Below the pieces are notes generated by a model. It had not been told where the DNA came from. It searched no databases and was given only the letters and a program-made list of their open reading frames with translations. A DNA stretch of 12,368 nucleotides from NCBI GenBank assembly GCA_029932795.1, contig JAOZPL010000024.1:1-12368 (forward strand). The letters run 5' to 3'. Shown one piece after another: positions 1 to 7,238 of the stretch. The stretch's first letter is position 1. Each line of letters opens with the position of its first letter. The DNA is from Candidatus Zixiibacteriota bacterium (GTDB taxonomy: Bacteria > Zixibacteria > MSB-5A5 > GN15 > FEB-12). Both the position numbers and the translations under genes were made by a program.

Positions 1-1
1 T

Positions 2-649
2 TTCGGCCTCTTCATACTCATCATACTGGTTTCAATGTCACTGATCTCATGGGCTATCGTTTTCCAGAAATGGCGATTGTTCAAAGCTGTCGAGAAGGAC
101 AGTGTTGCGTTCAAACAGCATTTTCGACGGTGCCACCGGCTCGGTGATGTTGCCGGACAGGCAAAATCGTATCGCCTGTCCCCTCTCTCCAGAATCTACC
201 TGGCAGGATTCAGCGAGGTCGAGCAACTCCGACAGAAAAAGAATGAAGGCGGTGGTCTTCAGGAAAAGAGAAAGCCACTGGACACGGACGATTTTGAGAT
301 TGTGGAAATGACGATGGAACGCACTCTCACAGAGGAAGTATCCAAACTTGAAAAGCGAGTCGTGTTCCTTGCCACCACCGGCAGCTCGGCGCCGTTCATG
401 GGGCTCCTGGGAACGGTGGTCGGCATCATGGATTCGTTCTGGGCCATCGGCGAACGCGGATCTGCCTCCCTGGCCGTGGTCGCTCCCGGAATCGCAGAGG
501 CCCTTCTGGCCACGATTGTCGGTCTGGGCGCTGCTATTCCAGCAGTGATTGCCTATAACTGGGCGAATAACAAGATCAAAACTATCAATGATCGGTCGTA
601 TAACCTCATCCTTGATTTCACTACCCGTGCCAGAAAAGAAGCCGGATAA
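2..649 (+). CDS. tolQ: TolQ, proton-channel subunit of the Tol-Pal motor (5' end outside window)
   Basis: Inner-membrane subunit that, with TolR, uses the proton gradient to energise TolA during outer-membrane constriction. The reading frame is open from base 2. The eleven residues before the first visible ATG (position 35) are hydrophobic and continue into MSLISWAIVFQKW, a typical TolQ/ExbB first membrane helix, so the true start lies upstream and ATG 35 is internal. About 215 residues are visible; the family is usually about 220-240, so only a short N-terminus is missing. Two further helices are clear: one around the segment ending GLLGTVVGIM and a third in APGIAEALLATIVGLGAAIP, carrying the small-residue and threonine pattern of the MotA/TolQ/ExbB proton channel. 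The stop overlaps the tolR start (TAATG). ExbB is the alternative family name, but the tolR-tolA-tolB-pal context decides for TolQ. Confidence 0.95.
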   Translation, partial: FGLFILIILVSMSLISWAIVFQKWRLFKAVEKDSVAFKQHFRRCHRLGDVAGQAKSYRLSPLSRIYLAGFSEVEQLRQKKNEGGGLQEKRKPLDTDDFEIVEMTMERTLTEEVSKLEKRVVFLATTGSSAPFMGLLGTVVGIMDSFWAIGERGSASLAVVAPGIAEALLATIVGLGAAIPAVIAYNWANNKIKTINDRSYNLILDFTTRARKEAG

Positions 650-1068
650 TGCACCACCGTCGAAGAGCATATCGCGCTGTGGCAGATATAAACATCGCCA
701 ACCTTGTTGATGTTGTACTGGTACTGCTGATTATCTTCATGATCTCGGCCCCACTCCTGCAATCGGGAATCGAGGTTGACCTGCCGAAGACCAAAGCCGC
801 AGTGCTGGACGAAGAAGCTGCCGGCGTGGTGGTGACAATCGACGCCAAAGGTGGTATCTATATCGACGACGTTTGGGCCAGACTGGACAATTTCGAATCA
901 GCTCTTGACAGGGAAATGCGCGCCAAAAACACCTCTTCGGTCTACCTTCGGGGCGATTCAACCATCGCCTACGGGACCGCCATCCAGGTCATTGCGCGGA
1001 TGAAAGAAATGGGGATTGAAGCCATCGGTCTGGTCACCGCCTTGGAACAGAAATCGGGGAAGCAGTAG
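649..1068 (+). CDS. tolR: TolR, ExbD/TolR-family subunit of the Tol-Pal motor
   Basis: Single-pass inner-membrane partner of TolQ. It has a short basic cytoplasmic N-terminus (MHHRRRAYR), one membrane helix at about residues 16-36 and a periplasmic domain. Asp21 lies in the helix within the NLVDVVLVLLIIFM motif and matches the essential proton-carrying aspartate of TolR/ExbD (Asp23 in E. coli TolR). The segment after the helix (GIEVDLPKTKA) is the usual ExbD/TolR continuation, and 139 aa is the normal family size. The ATG shares one base with the tolQ stop, so translation is very probably coupled. It ends 12 nt before the tolA-type gene. Confidence 0.95.
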   Translation: MHHRRRAYRAVADINIANLVDVVLVLLIIFMISAPLLQSGIEVDLPKTKAAVLDEEAAGVVVTIDAKGGIYIDDVWARLDNFESALDREMRAKNTSSVYLRGDSTIAYGTAIQVIARMKEMGIEAIGLVTALEQKSGKQ

Positions 1069-1080
1069 CCGAGGGCAACC

Positions 1081-1773
1081 ATGATGAAATGGGATATTGG
1101 CCTGTCGCTGGCGCTTCATCTGCTGGTAGTGGCAGCCATGCTGGTGGCATCTCCACTTGAGCCCGGGAAACATGACTTCGGTGAGGTGATCAGGGTGTCT
1201 CTCACAACGTTACCCCCGATGCCATCGCCACAGCCTGAGCCGCTACCACCGGTCCGGATTCCAAAAGCGCTCCAACCGGAACCGGTTGAGATACCGCTGG
1301 AGGAACCATCGACAGCACCCGAGATCAAGATTGACAAACCAGAGGAGAAGCCGGAGAAGAAACTGAAAGACAAACCTTATCAGCCCAAGGCTGAGCCGGG
1401 AGCGAATCGACAGACCGGCCAACCCGAAGGCTCGACAGAGGTGGCAACCAGTGGCAGCACCCCCTTCGCCGGCGCCACTATCGATAATGCCACGTTTGAC
1501 TATCCCTACTGGTTCACACAGGCCTTCTATAAGATACAATCCAACTGGAGAAACCCGGTTGCAGCCGATTACTCAATCGTCTGTGTTATCTACTTCCAGG
1601 TGATAAAATCCGGCCGATTGATCAAGACGCGAATCGAGGAATCATCAGGGACACGGGCCTATGATGAAGCCTGCCTGGCGGCAATAGAGCGCTCGGCGCC
1701 ATTTCCACCACTACCGAAAGGCTTCAGAGATGAAATCATCGGCATAACCCTCCCTTTCAAGTATGAACCGTGA
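1081..1773 (+). CDS. tolA: TolA/TonB-type energy transducer
   Basis: Links the TolQR motor to the periplasmic and outer-membrane partners TolB and Pal. The N-terminal helix at about residues 6-25 contains SLALH (Ser9, His13), the Ser-x3-His pair that TolA and TonB use to engage the proton channel. Residues about 45-125 are rich in Pro, Glu and Lys, as expected for a periplasm-spanning arm. The last ~90 residues (from YPYWFTQAFYKIQSNWRNP) form a TonB/TolA C-terminal domain, with a conserved end around SAPFPPLP. At 230 aa it is much shorter than E. coli TolA (about 420 aa), because the long helical domain II is replaced by a Pro-rich linker. By sequence it could be called TonB; its place between tolR and tolB favours TolA. 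A second ATG at 1084 is an equally possible start. Its end overlaps the longest possible tolB start. Confidence 0.88.
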   Translation: MMKWDIGLSLALHLLVVAAMLVASPLEPGKHDFGEVIRVSLTTLPPMPSPQPEPLPPVRIPKALQPEPVEIPLEEPSTAPEIKIDKPEEKPEKKLKDKPYQPKAEPGANRQTGQPEGSTEVATSGSTPFAGATIDNATFDYPYWFTQAFYKIQSNWRNPVAADYSIVCVIYFQVIKSGRLIKTRIEESSGTRAYDEACLAAIERSAPFPPLPKGFRDEIIGITLPFKYEP

Positions 1774-3097
1774 AAGTAAATCAATGAGACCGTACTTCCT
1801 ACTGCTAATCCTGGGTTTCCTCGCTCACACGAACGCTCACGCACAGGATGAACGTGTGCGCAACATCTTTTTCGACACCTTGAGAACCGGCGAGGCACAT
1901 CCGACACCAATCGCGGTGGCTGAGATGACATACGTGGGCAATCGCTATATCATTGCCGACGATTCAGCCCTGATGCGCTACACCACAACTATCGTCCAGC
2001 GTGACCTCGATTTCTATGCCGACTTTGACCTGATACCGCTCGACACTTTTTATCTGAAGACATATGAAATCACGGAAATGGACCTGATAGGCTGGGAACG
2101 CCTCGGCGCTGATCTTGTGATCAAGCTGGAAGCAGAGTTCCCCGGACAGAACCTGAGAGTCGCCTGGAAGCTGTATGAGACAGCTCGCCTTAAACAGGTG
2201 GCCAAGGGGCGACTTGAGTACCACCGTTCGTTTTGGCGGGAGTTGGGACATGATATCGCCAATGAGATCGTCTATACATTAACGGGAGAGCCGGGCATTT
2301 TCAGAACGAAAGTCGTCTATGCCAGAATAGTCGACGAGGCGAAGGAGCTGTTCCTCTCCGACTACGACGGCGCCAACGAACGCCAGTTGACCCACACTGG
2401 TAGTATCAACATATCACCTGCTTTCGCCCCCAACGGCGAAGAAGTATATTTTACCAGTTATCTGGAAGGTGATCCGCAACTGTACAAAGTCATCATCAAG
2501 TCCGGCGAGATAACCAGGGTCGCCAGCTACCCGGGCATCATTGCCGCTCCAGCAATATCACCCGATGGTAACAAGATCGCCTGTGTCCTCACGAAAGACG
2601 GCAATTCCGAGATCTACGTTCTCGACCTCAATGGTCGAATCATCAAACGGCTGACACACCATTGGGCAATCGAATCCTCACCGACATGGTCGCCGGACGG
2701 GCATCTGATTGCGTTCAGCTCCGATCGAACCGGCTCGCCGCAGATCTATATCATGGACTCGGATGGCCTCAACGTGCGAAGGCTGACGTATGAGGGCAGG
2801 TATAACGACTCTCCCGTCTGGTCACGACGCGGCGACAGGTTAACGTTTGTCAGTCGCGATAAACACGGCCGCTTTGATCTCGCCTCCATAGACACCTCCG
2901 GCGTCGACTTCCGTGTGTTAACGGAACTAAGAATGAACGAAAACCCGCACTTCTCCCCTGATGGCAAACACATTATCTTTGCCTCCAACCGGCTGGGAAG
3001 CTGGGATATCTTCACCATGGACATCTCCGGTCGCAATCAACGCCGTCTGACACACTCAGGTAACTGCTCCAACCCCACCTGGGGTCCTGTCAAATAA
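1763..3097 (+). CDS. tolB: TolB, periplasmic beta-propeller of the Tol-Pal system
   Basis: Periplasmic protein that shuttles between Pal and TolA and controls Pal mobility. An N-terminal signal peptide ends near AHA-QDE. An alpha/beta N-domain follows to about residue 165, and a C-terminal six-bladed propeller is built from PD40/WD40-like repeats. Repeat hallmarks recur: SPDGNKIA, SPDGHLIAFSSDRTG, SPDGKHIIFASNRLG, each with a following RRLT or KRLT strand. Length is normal (444 aa; E. coli about 430). The frame allows ATG at 1763, inside the end of the tolA-type gene, or ATG at 1784. The second gives MRPYFLLLILGF, a more standard signal-peptide start, so 1784 is a serious alternative. No gene follows for 191 nt, and pal probably also has its own promoter there. 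Confidence 0.95.
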   Translation: MNRESKSMRPYFLLLILGFLAHTNAHAQDERVRNIFFDTLRTGEAHPTPIAVAEMTYVGNRYIIADDSALMRYTTTIVQRDLDFYADFDLIPLDTFYLKTYEITEMDLIGWERLGADLVIKLEAEFPGQNLRVAWKLYETARLKQVAKGRLEYHRSFWRELGHDIANEIVYTLTGEPGIFRTKVVYARIVDEAKELFLSDYDGANERQLTHTGSINISPAFAPNGEEVYFTSYLEGDPQLYKVIIKSGEITRVASYPGIIAAPAISPDGNKIACVLTKDGNSEIYVLDLNGRIIKRLTHHWAIESSPTWSPDGHLIAFSSDRTGSPQIYIMDSDGLNVRRLTYEGRYNDSPVWSRRGDRLTFVSRDKHGRFDLASIDTSGVDFRVLTELRMNENPHFSPDGKHIIFASNRLGSWDIFTMDISGRNQRRLTHSGNCSNPTWGPVK

Positions 3098-3199
3098 AAT
3101 CGATTGTCCAAAAAGGCGAAACTGGAATTGCCAGTCTGTCGTCGTACATCCAGCATATCAACCGCGACAAAAATCTGCCAAGGGGCGCCTCTTTTTATA

Positions 3200-3228
3200 T
3201 TGACCCCCATGGCAGCATTGCGTAGATT
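3200..3228 (+). promoter_or_regulatory. Candidate sigma-70-type promoter for pal
   Basis: In the 191-nt tolB-pal gap (3098-3288), TTGACC (3200-3205, 5 of 6 to consensus) is followed after exactly 17 nt by TAGATT (3223-3228, 4 of 6). Initiation would fall near 3235 and give a leader of about 50 nt before the pal ATG. An independent promoter here would fit the need for much more Pal than TolQRA. Assigned by pattern only; the rest of the gap shows no gene and no convincing terminator. Confidence 0.4.
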
Positions 3229-3288
3229 CGTGAGGCTGAGAATATGGTAACAATAATGTTTTTTTCCTTGAGGAAGGAATAACAGAGT

Positions 3289-3807
3289 ATGAGAAAGTTA
3301 GGATTTCTGCTGGTTCTGGGGCTGCTGAGCACAATGTTGATTGTCTCCTGCGGAGGTGGACCGAAAGTCGCCGAGGAGGTTTCTATCGACACGATGCCGG
3401 TTGTCTTTGAAGACACAACACCACCACCACCTCCCCCTCCACCACCACCTCCCCCCCCGATCTTGAAAGAATCACAGTTCCAGACGGTCTACTTTGATTT
3501 TGATAAGTATAATCTCCGCACTGATGCCCGGACAAACCTGGATAACAATTACGCTCTGTTAAAAGAGTTTCCGGATGCTATCATCAAGATCGAAGGACAT
3601 TGTGACGAGCGTGGCACAATTGAATACAACCTGTCACTGGGAGAAAAACGGGCCAAGGCCAGTATGGATTACCTGATCGGCCTGGGGATCTCCCCGGAGA
3701 GAATCTCAATCATCAGCTATGGCAAGGAGCGCCCGGTTGATCCCGGCCATAACGAGGAAGCCTGGTCGAAAAACAGGCGAGCGGAGTTCAGAATCATTTC
3801 CCAATAG
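3289..3807 (+). CDS. pal: Pal, peptidoglycan-associated outer-membrane lipoprotein
   Basis: Outer-membrane lipoprotein that binds peptidoglycan and TolB. The signal peptide ends in a lipobox (LIVSC), so Cys21 would be lipidated; the next residue is Gly, with no inner-membrane retention Asp. A proline-rich linker follows, including 13 consecutive proline codons (3421-3459). From about residue 65 there is an OmpA-C domain with the Pal signature: YFDFDKYNLR, then GHCDERGTIEYNLSLGEKRA, and NRRAEF near the C-terminus, the residues that bind the diaminopimelate of the stem peptide. Length 172 aa is normal. A strong Shine-Dalgarno, AGGAAGGA (3271-3278), sits 10 nt before the ATG. cpoB starts 20 nt downstream. 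Confidence 0.96.
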   Translation: MRKLGFLLVLGLLSTMLIVSCGGGPKVAEEVSIDTMPVVFEDTTPPPPPPPPPPPPPILKESQFQTVYFDFDKYNLRTDARTNLDNNYALLKEFPDAIIKIEGHCDERGTIEYNLSLGEKRAKASMDYLIGLGISPERISIISYGKERPVDPGHNEEAWSKNRRAEFRIISQ

Positions 3808-3827
3808 CTTCGGTAGGTATTACGGAT

Positions 3828-4616
3828 ATGAATGGCCAGATGGGCATACGCACAGCCGCCATCACTGCGATGGCGGTTATGCTTGTTGGTGTTTCCCTGA
3901 TCGGCTGCGTCACCAAGCGAGACATCGAAGAAGTCAAGAGCCAGCTGGTAACGGTCGAGCGTGGGAATCGAGAAACCCAGCAACTGGTAGCTCGAATGGA
4001 CTCAATTATTGCTGCCGGTGCCGAGGCCGACAACAAGCTGAGAAACGACCTGAGGGTATCGTCCCGGAACATTGAACAGCAGATCTCGCAGTTGCTGGAG
4101 AACTACAACGACCTTATGCAGAGGATTGATGAACTCAGTCGGGAGAAGGTTATAAAACTACCTCCGAGAAGTTCCCCCGGCGCTCAGAACGGCCCGGCGA
4201 GCAGTATCACCCCCGCGGAGCCTCAATCCCAGACCCCTTCGTTTGACTGCATCAGAGCTTACGACGAAGCTTTCATACTTGTTAGAAAAAGCGAATACGA
4301 AAAAGCCATCGAACGCTTCCGAGTGTTTCTCGAGAAATGCGGCCAGCATGAGAATGCCGACGCTGCCTACTACTGGATCGGTGAATGCTACTATTCAATG
4401 GAACAATATCAACAAGCCATCACCGAGTTTGACTATCTGCTGAAAAGCTTTCAGGGCTCGGCCAAAGTTGCTCCCGCCTTGTACAAATTGGCGCGTTCCA
4501 AGCAGGAACTTGGTCGGACCGACGAGGCCAGAGGACTATTCCAGCAGATCGTTGAGGAACATCCCGGCACACTTGAGGCCGAGCAGGCCAAGGAACGACT
4601 AAAGGACCTCAAGTGA
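3828..4616 (+). CDS. cpoB: CpoB/YbgF, TPR protein of the Tol-Pal system, here a predicted lipoprotein
   Basis: Coordinates Tol-Pal with septal peptidoglycan synthesis in E. coli. The N-terminal hydrophobic segment ends in SLIGC, so Cys27 is a predicted lipid-attachment site; the next residue is Val, which suggests outer-membrane sorting. Residues about 29-105 are a charged, heptad-like coiled coil (the oligomerisation segment of YbgF), followed by a Ser/Pro/Gln linker. The C-terminal ~120 residues hold TPR units: YDEAFILVRKSEYEKAIERF, then a unit from AAYYWIGECYYSMEQYQQAI, then APALYKLARSKQELGRTDEA. 262 aa matches the family (E. coli about 263). E. coli CpoB is soluble in the periplasm, so the lipobox is a difference. 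ATG 3840 is an alternative start that leaves the lipobox intact. It overlaps the next gene by 4 nt if that gene uses GTG 4613. Confidence 0.93.
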   Translation: MNGQMGIRTAAITAMAVMLVGVSLIGCVTKRDIEEVKSQLVTVERGNRETQQLVARMDSIIAAGAEADNKLRNDLRVSSRNIEQQISQLLENYNDLMQRIDELSREKVIKLPPRSSPGAQNGPASSITPAEPQSQTPSFDCIRAYDEAFILVRKSEYEKAIERFRVFLEKCGQHENADAAYYWIGECYYSMEQYQQAITEFDYLLKSFQGSAKVAPALYKLARSKQELGRTDEARGLFQQIVEEHPGTLEAEQAKERLKDLK

Positions 4617-5143
4617 CCATGAGTGTCAGCGCACTTAAACTGCGAATCAACACCCCGACCGGTGAACCACTCCCCGGCCGGGGTTTTTATCAACTGGAAG
4701 AGGAATCCCTTTACGTACAGATCGGTCAGTTCTCCAGGAAGCACCGCTTCTTCTCATACCTGGAATCCGAGCAGGTGCGGCTTGACCTGGACAAAGAAGG
4801 ACGATTGTTGTTTATCGAGGTCAGTTGCCCTCGTCTCCACTGGAAGGTAGATGACCGGGTGAAACCACCGACACGGACGGTACCAGCAGATATTCGCTGG
4901 CTTGATTTTCGGAAGTGCATGGACAACCCGGAGTTGCTCACCGATCGACACCACACCTTGCTTCTGCTCCGTTTCCTGCACCAGTTCCCGGTCCGTAATT
5001 ATCATCTGGCTAAGTCGGTAATCGTGGATGTAACGAATGAAGACCTGCTCGCGGCCATATGGGTAAGTGACATTGTCAATGATATGGCAGGGCAGAAGAT
5101 AGCCGAGTTCCGAAAAAAATCACGCTTCAGTCAGGAAGCCTGA
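4613..5143 (+). CDS. Uncharacterised 176-aa protein coupled to cpoB
   Basis: I do not recognise a named family. There is no signal peptide and no membrane helix, so it is probably cytoplasmic. The first ~75 residues show a pattern (an E-E-x-S-L-Y-V-x-I strand, then V-x-LDLDKEGRLLFIEV) that resembles the small beta-rich DUF2283 fold; this is a loose resemblance only. Residues about 95-176 are mixed and helical, with a basic C-terminus (EFRKKSRF). The first possible start is GTG 4613, whose GTGA overlaps the cpoB stop and lies 6 nt after AAAGGA (4601-4606). ATG 4619 is also possible, 12 nt from the same site. Coupling makes it the last gene of the tol-pal transcript, but its role there is unknown. 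A 50-nt gap with a promoter-like element separates it from ligA. Confidence 0.75.
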   Translation: MTMSVSALKLRINTPTGEPLPGRGFYQLEEESLYVQIGQFSRKHRFFSYLESEQVRLDLDKEGRLLFIEVSCPRLHWKVDDRVKPPTRTVPADIRWLDFRKCMDNPELLTDRHHTLLLLRFLHQFPVRNYHLAKSVIVDVTNEDLLAAIWVSDIVNDMAGQKIAEFRKKSRFSQEA

Positions 5144-5159
5144 TATAACTTCTTGATGG

Positions 5160-5187
5160 TTGACACTTCCCGTGAACAAATCTTAAT
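5160..5187 (+). promoter_or_regulatory. Candidate promoter for ligA, possibly giving a leaderless mRNA
   Basis: A perfect -35 hexamer TTGACA (5160-5165) is followed after 16 nt by CTTAAT (5182-5187, 4 of 6 to TATAAT). The ligA ATG at 5196 begins 9 bases after the end of this hexamer, so initiation at the usual distance would fall at or next to the start codon. There is no Shine-Dalgarno before 5196. Pattern-based, not proven. Confidence 0.35.
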
Positions 5188-5195
5188 TGGTGCTG

Positions 5196-7205
5196 ATGCC
5201 AGACGCTGACGGAAAAACAACCGCCGAATACCGGAAGTTGATTGACGAAATCAACTATCACAACCGCCTCTATTATGTCGCAGACAAACCTGTTCTAAGT
5301 GATGCCGAGTTCGACCGGATGTTTGATCGCCTGCTCGAAATCGAAAGACAGCACCCCGAACTGGCAGCCCCTGATTCCCCGAGCCAGCGCGTCGGCGCCG
5401 AGCCCTCCAAAAAGTTCGAGCCGGTACGGCACCGGGTGCCCATGCTGTCTCTACAGAAAGTAACCTCTAAAAAAGAGTTTGCCGATTTCAATCGACGCGT
5501 CCTTGAGACCCTTGACAGCCCGGATGATATCGATTACGTAACTGAACCAAAGCTGGACGGACTGGCGGTGGAGCTTGTTTATGAGAAGGGTCTGTTTGTG
5601 CTCGGTTCCACACGGGGCGATGGTACCACCGGCGAAAACATCACGCTGAATCTGAAGACCATTCGCAATATCCCGTTAAGGCTGTCGGACCAGACCGCGT
5701 CGCAATACCCGCTACTAGAAGTGCGCGGCGAGGTGATTATACGCTTTTCAGCGTTTGAAAAACTCAACCGAGAGTTGGAAAGCAAGGGATCAGCCCCTCT
5801 GGCTAATCCAAGAAACGGTGCTGCCGGATCACTACGGCAACTCGACCCGAAAGTCACCGCCTCCCGCCCGCTTCTCTTTTATGCCTACGGTATCTCTGAA
5901 ACGACCCTACCCGCTCTGGCGACGCAGAAGGCTGTGCTGGAGCTGCTCCAGGCTGAAGGATTCCTTGTCAACGATCGGATATGCGTGACAAAAGGCATCA
6001 ATGGTGTGGCAAAAGAGTTTCAGAAACTGGAAAAAGTGCGTGAGCAGCTTGATTACCAGATTGACGGCATGGTGGTCAAGGTGAACAATTTCGCCGCCCA
6101 GGAGATTCTGGGACAGGTATCGAGAGCTCCCAGATGGGCGGTTGCCTGGAAGTTCGCAGCGGAACCTGCCAAGACAATTCTCGAGGATGTTGTGTTTTCG
6201 GTGGGTCGGACAGGTATCGTGACTCCGGTGGCCAGGCTGAAACCTGTCCACGTCTCCGGAGTAACAGTCACCAGCGCCACCCTGCACAATGAAGATGAAC
6301 TGAACCGATTAGGTATCCGACACGGAGACACGGTGGTTGTCCGACGGGCGGGAGATGTCATCCCCGAAGTGGTCGAAGTTATTCTCAGCAAGCGTCCACG
6401 GGGCAGCCGCCGAATCAGGTATCCCGCACGGTGCCCGTCGTGCCACACAGCTCTCGTCCGCCCAAAGGGAGAAGCGGCCCACCGCTGTCTTAATCTCGCC
6501 TGCCCCGCTCAGGTTGAGGGACGGTTGTTCCATTTCGCCTCTAAAAGAGGATTTGATGTTGAGGGTCTGGGGAATAAGTTGGCCCGGCAGTTAATTACCG
6601 AAAAGATGGTCGCCGATCCCGCTGATCTTTTCTTCCTCACCAGGGATAAACTACTACAACTCGATCTCATGGCAGAAAAGAAAGCGCAAAACCTTCTGGA
6701 TAGTATAGACCGCTCCCGCCATGCCGAACTACCCAGGGTTATTAATGCCCTCGGCATCATAGGTGTTGGCGAAGCAGCGGCCCTGCTGCTGGCGGAACAC
6801 TTTGGATCATTCGAAAACTTCCGTGAGGCAGGACTCTCCGAACTCGAAGAGATACCCGGGATTGGCCCCGTTATAGCCGAAAACATCGTGAACTTCTTTG
6901 CCAATGAAGGCAACCGAAAGATGATCGCCAAGCTCCGTCAGGGTGGGGTTCTGTTTCCGGAGTTTACCAGCACCAGAAGCACCGGCAGGTTGACCGGCAA
7001 GACTTTAGTCATCTCGGGGACGCTCTCCAAACCGCGCCACCACTTCAAGAACCTGATTGAGAAGGCCGGTGGCAAAGTATCCGGATCGGTTTCCCGGGCA
7101 ACAGACTTCCTCCTATGCGGGGTTGACCCCGGCTCAAAACTGGACAAGGCAAAGAAACTGGGGGTAGAGGTCATTGACGAAGAGCTGTTCGCAAGGATGC
7201 TCTGA
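5196..7205 (+). CDS. ligA: NAD-dependent DNA ligase LigA
   Basis: Seals nicks in DNA using NAD+ in replication and repair. Residue numbers are for the longest frame, from TTG 5187. The NAD-binding Ia domain includes YHNRLYYV (residues 24-31) and the D-x-P-S-Q-R-VG motif. The adenylation domain carries the catalytic lysine in PKLDG (Lys122), followed by GSTRGDGTTGENIT and DGMVVKVN. An OB fold includes the ATLHNEDE segment. A zinc finger has Cys416, Cys419, Cys434 and Cys439. A helix-hairpin-helix region covers about 510-580 (LGIIGVGEAAA, IPGIGPVIAENI), and a C-terminal BRCT domain runs from about 598 to 672. All domains are present and the length matches E. coli (671 aa). TTG 5187, GTG 5190 and ATG 5196 are in frame; I chose ATG 5196 (669 aa) as the strongest codon, although none has a good ribosome-binding site. 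Confidence 0.97.
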   Translation: MPDADGKTTAEYRKLIDEINYHNRLYYVADKPVLSDAEFDRMFDRLLEIERQHPELAAPDSPSQRVGAEPSKKFEPVRHRVPMLSLQKVTSKKEFADFNRRVLETLDSPDDIDYVTEPKLDGLAVELVYEKGLFVLGSTRGDGTTGENITLNLKTIRNIPLRLSDQTASQYPLLEVRGEVIIRFSAFEKLNRELESKGSAPLANPRNGAAGSLRQLDPKVTASRPLLFYAYGISETTLPALATQKAVLELLQAEGFLVNDRICVTKGINGVAKEFQKLEKVREQLDYQIDGMVVKVNNFAAQEILGQVSRAPRWAVAWKFAAEPAKTILEDVVFSVGRTGIVTPVARLKPVHVSGVTVTSATLHNEDELNRLGIRHGDTVVVRRAGDVIPEVVEVILSKRPRGSRRIRYPARCPSCHTALVRPKGEAAHRCLNLACPAQVEGRLFHFASKRGFDVEGLGNKLARQLITEKMVADPADLFFLTRDKLLQLDLMAEKKAQNLLDSIDRSRHAELPRVINALGIIGVGEAAALLLAEHFGSFENFREAGLSELEEIPGIGPVIAENIVNFFANEGNRKMIAKLRQGGVLFPEFTSTRSTGRLTGKTLVISGTLSKPRHHFKNLIEKAGGKVSGSVSRATDFLLCGVDPGSKLDKAKKLGVEVIDEELFARML

Positions 7206-7238
7206 CTCGGGAAAGATCATGGCTGCAGCGAGGAAAAG

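Noticed and set aside
47..670. Long minus-strand ORF opposite tolQ
   Set aside because: Shadow frame of a clear TolQ gene; its protein has no plausible domain or segment structure.
3121..3135. ACTGG-aattg-CCAGT inverted repeat after tolB as a terminator
   Set aside because: Only 5 bp and no T-run follows, so it is likely chance.
3183..3200. GGGGCGCC followed by CTTTTTATAT as a tolB terminator
   Set aside because: The GGCGCC palindrome leaves no loop; the only folded form has about 3 pairs.
3719..4075. 118-aa + strand ORF spanning the pal-cpoB junction
   Set aside because: Overlaps two well-supported genes in another frame and shows no family features.
5907..6931. Minus-strand ORFs of 120-140 aa opposite ligA
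   Set aside because: They lie antisense to an intact, fully conserved LigA and have Arg/Ser-rich shadow-frame composition.
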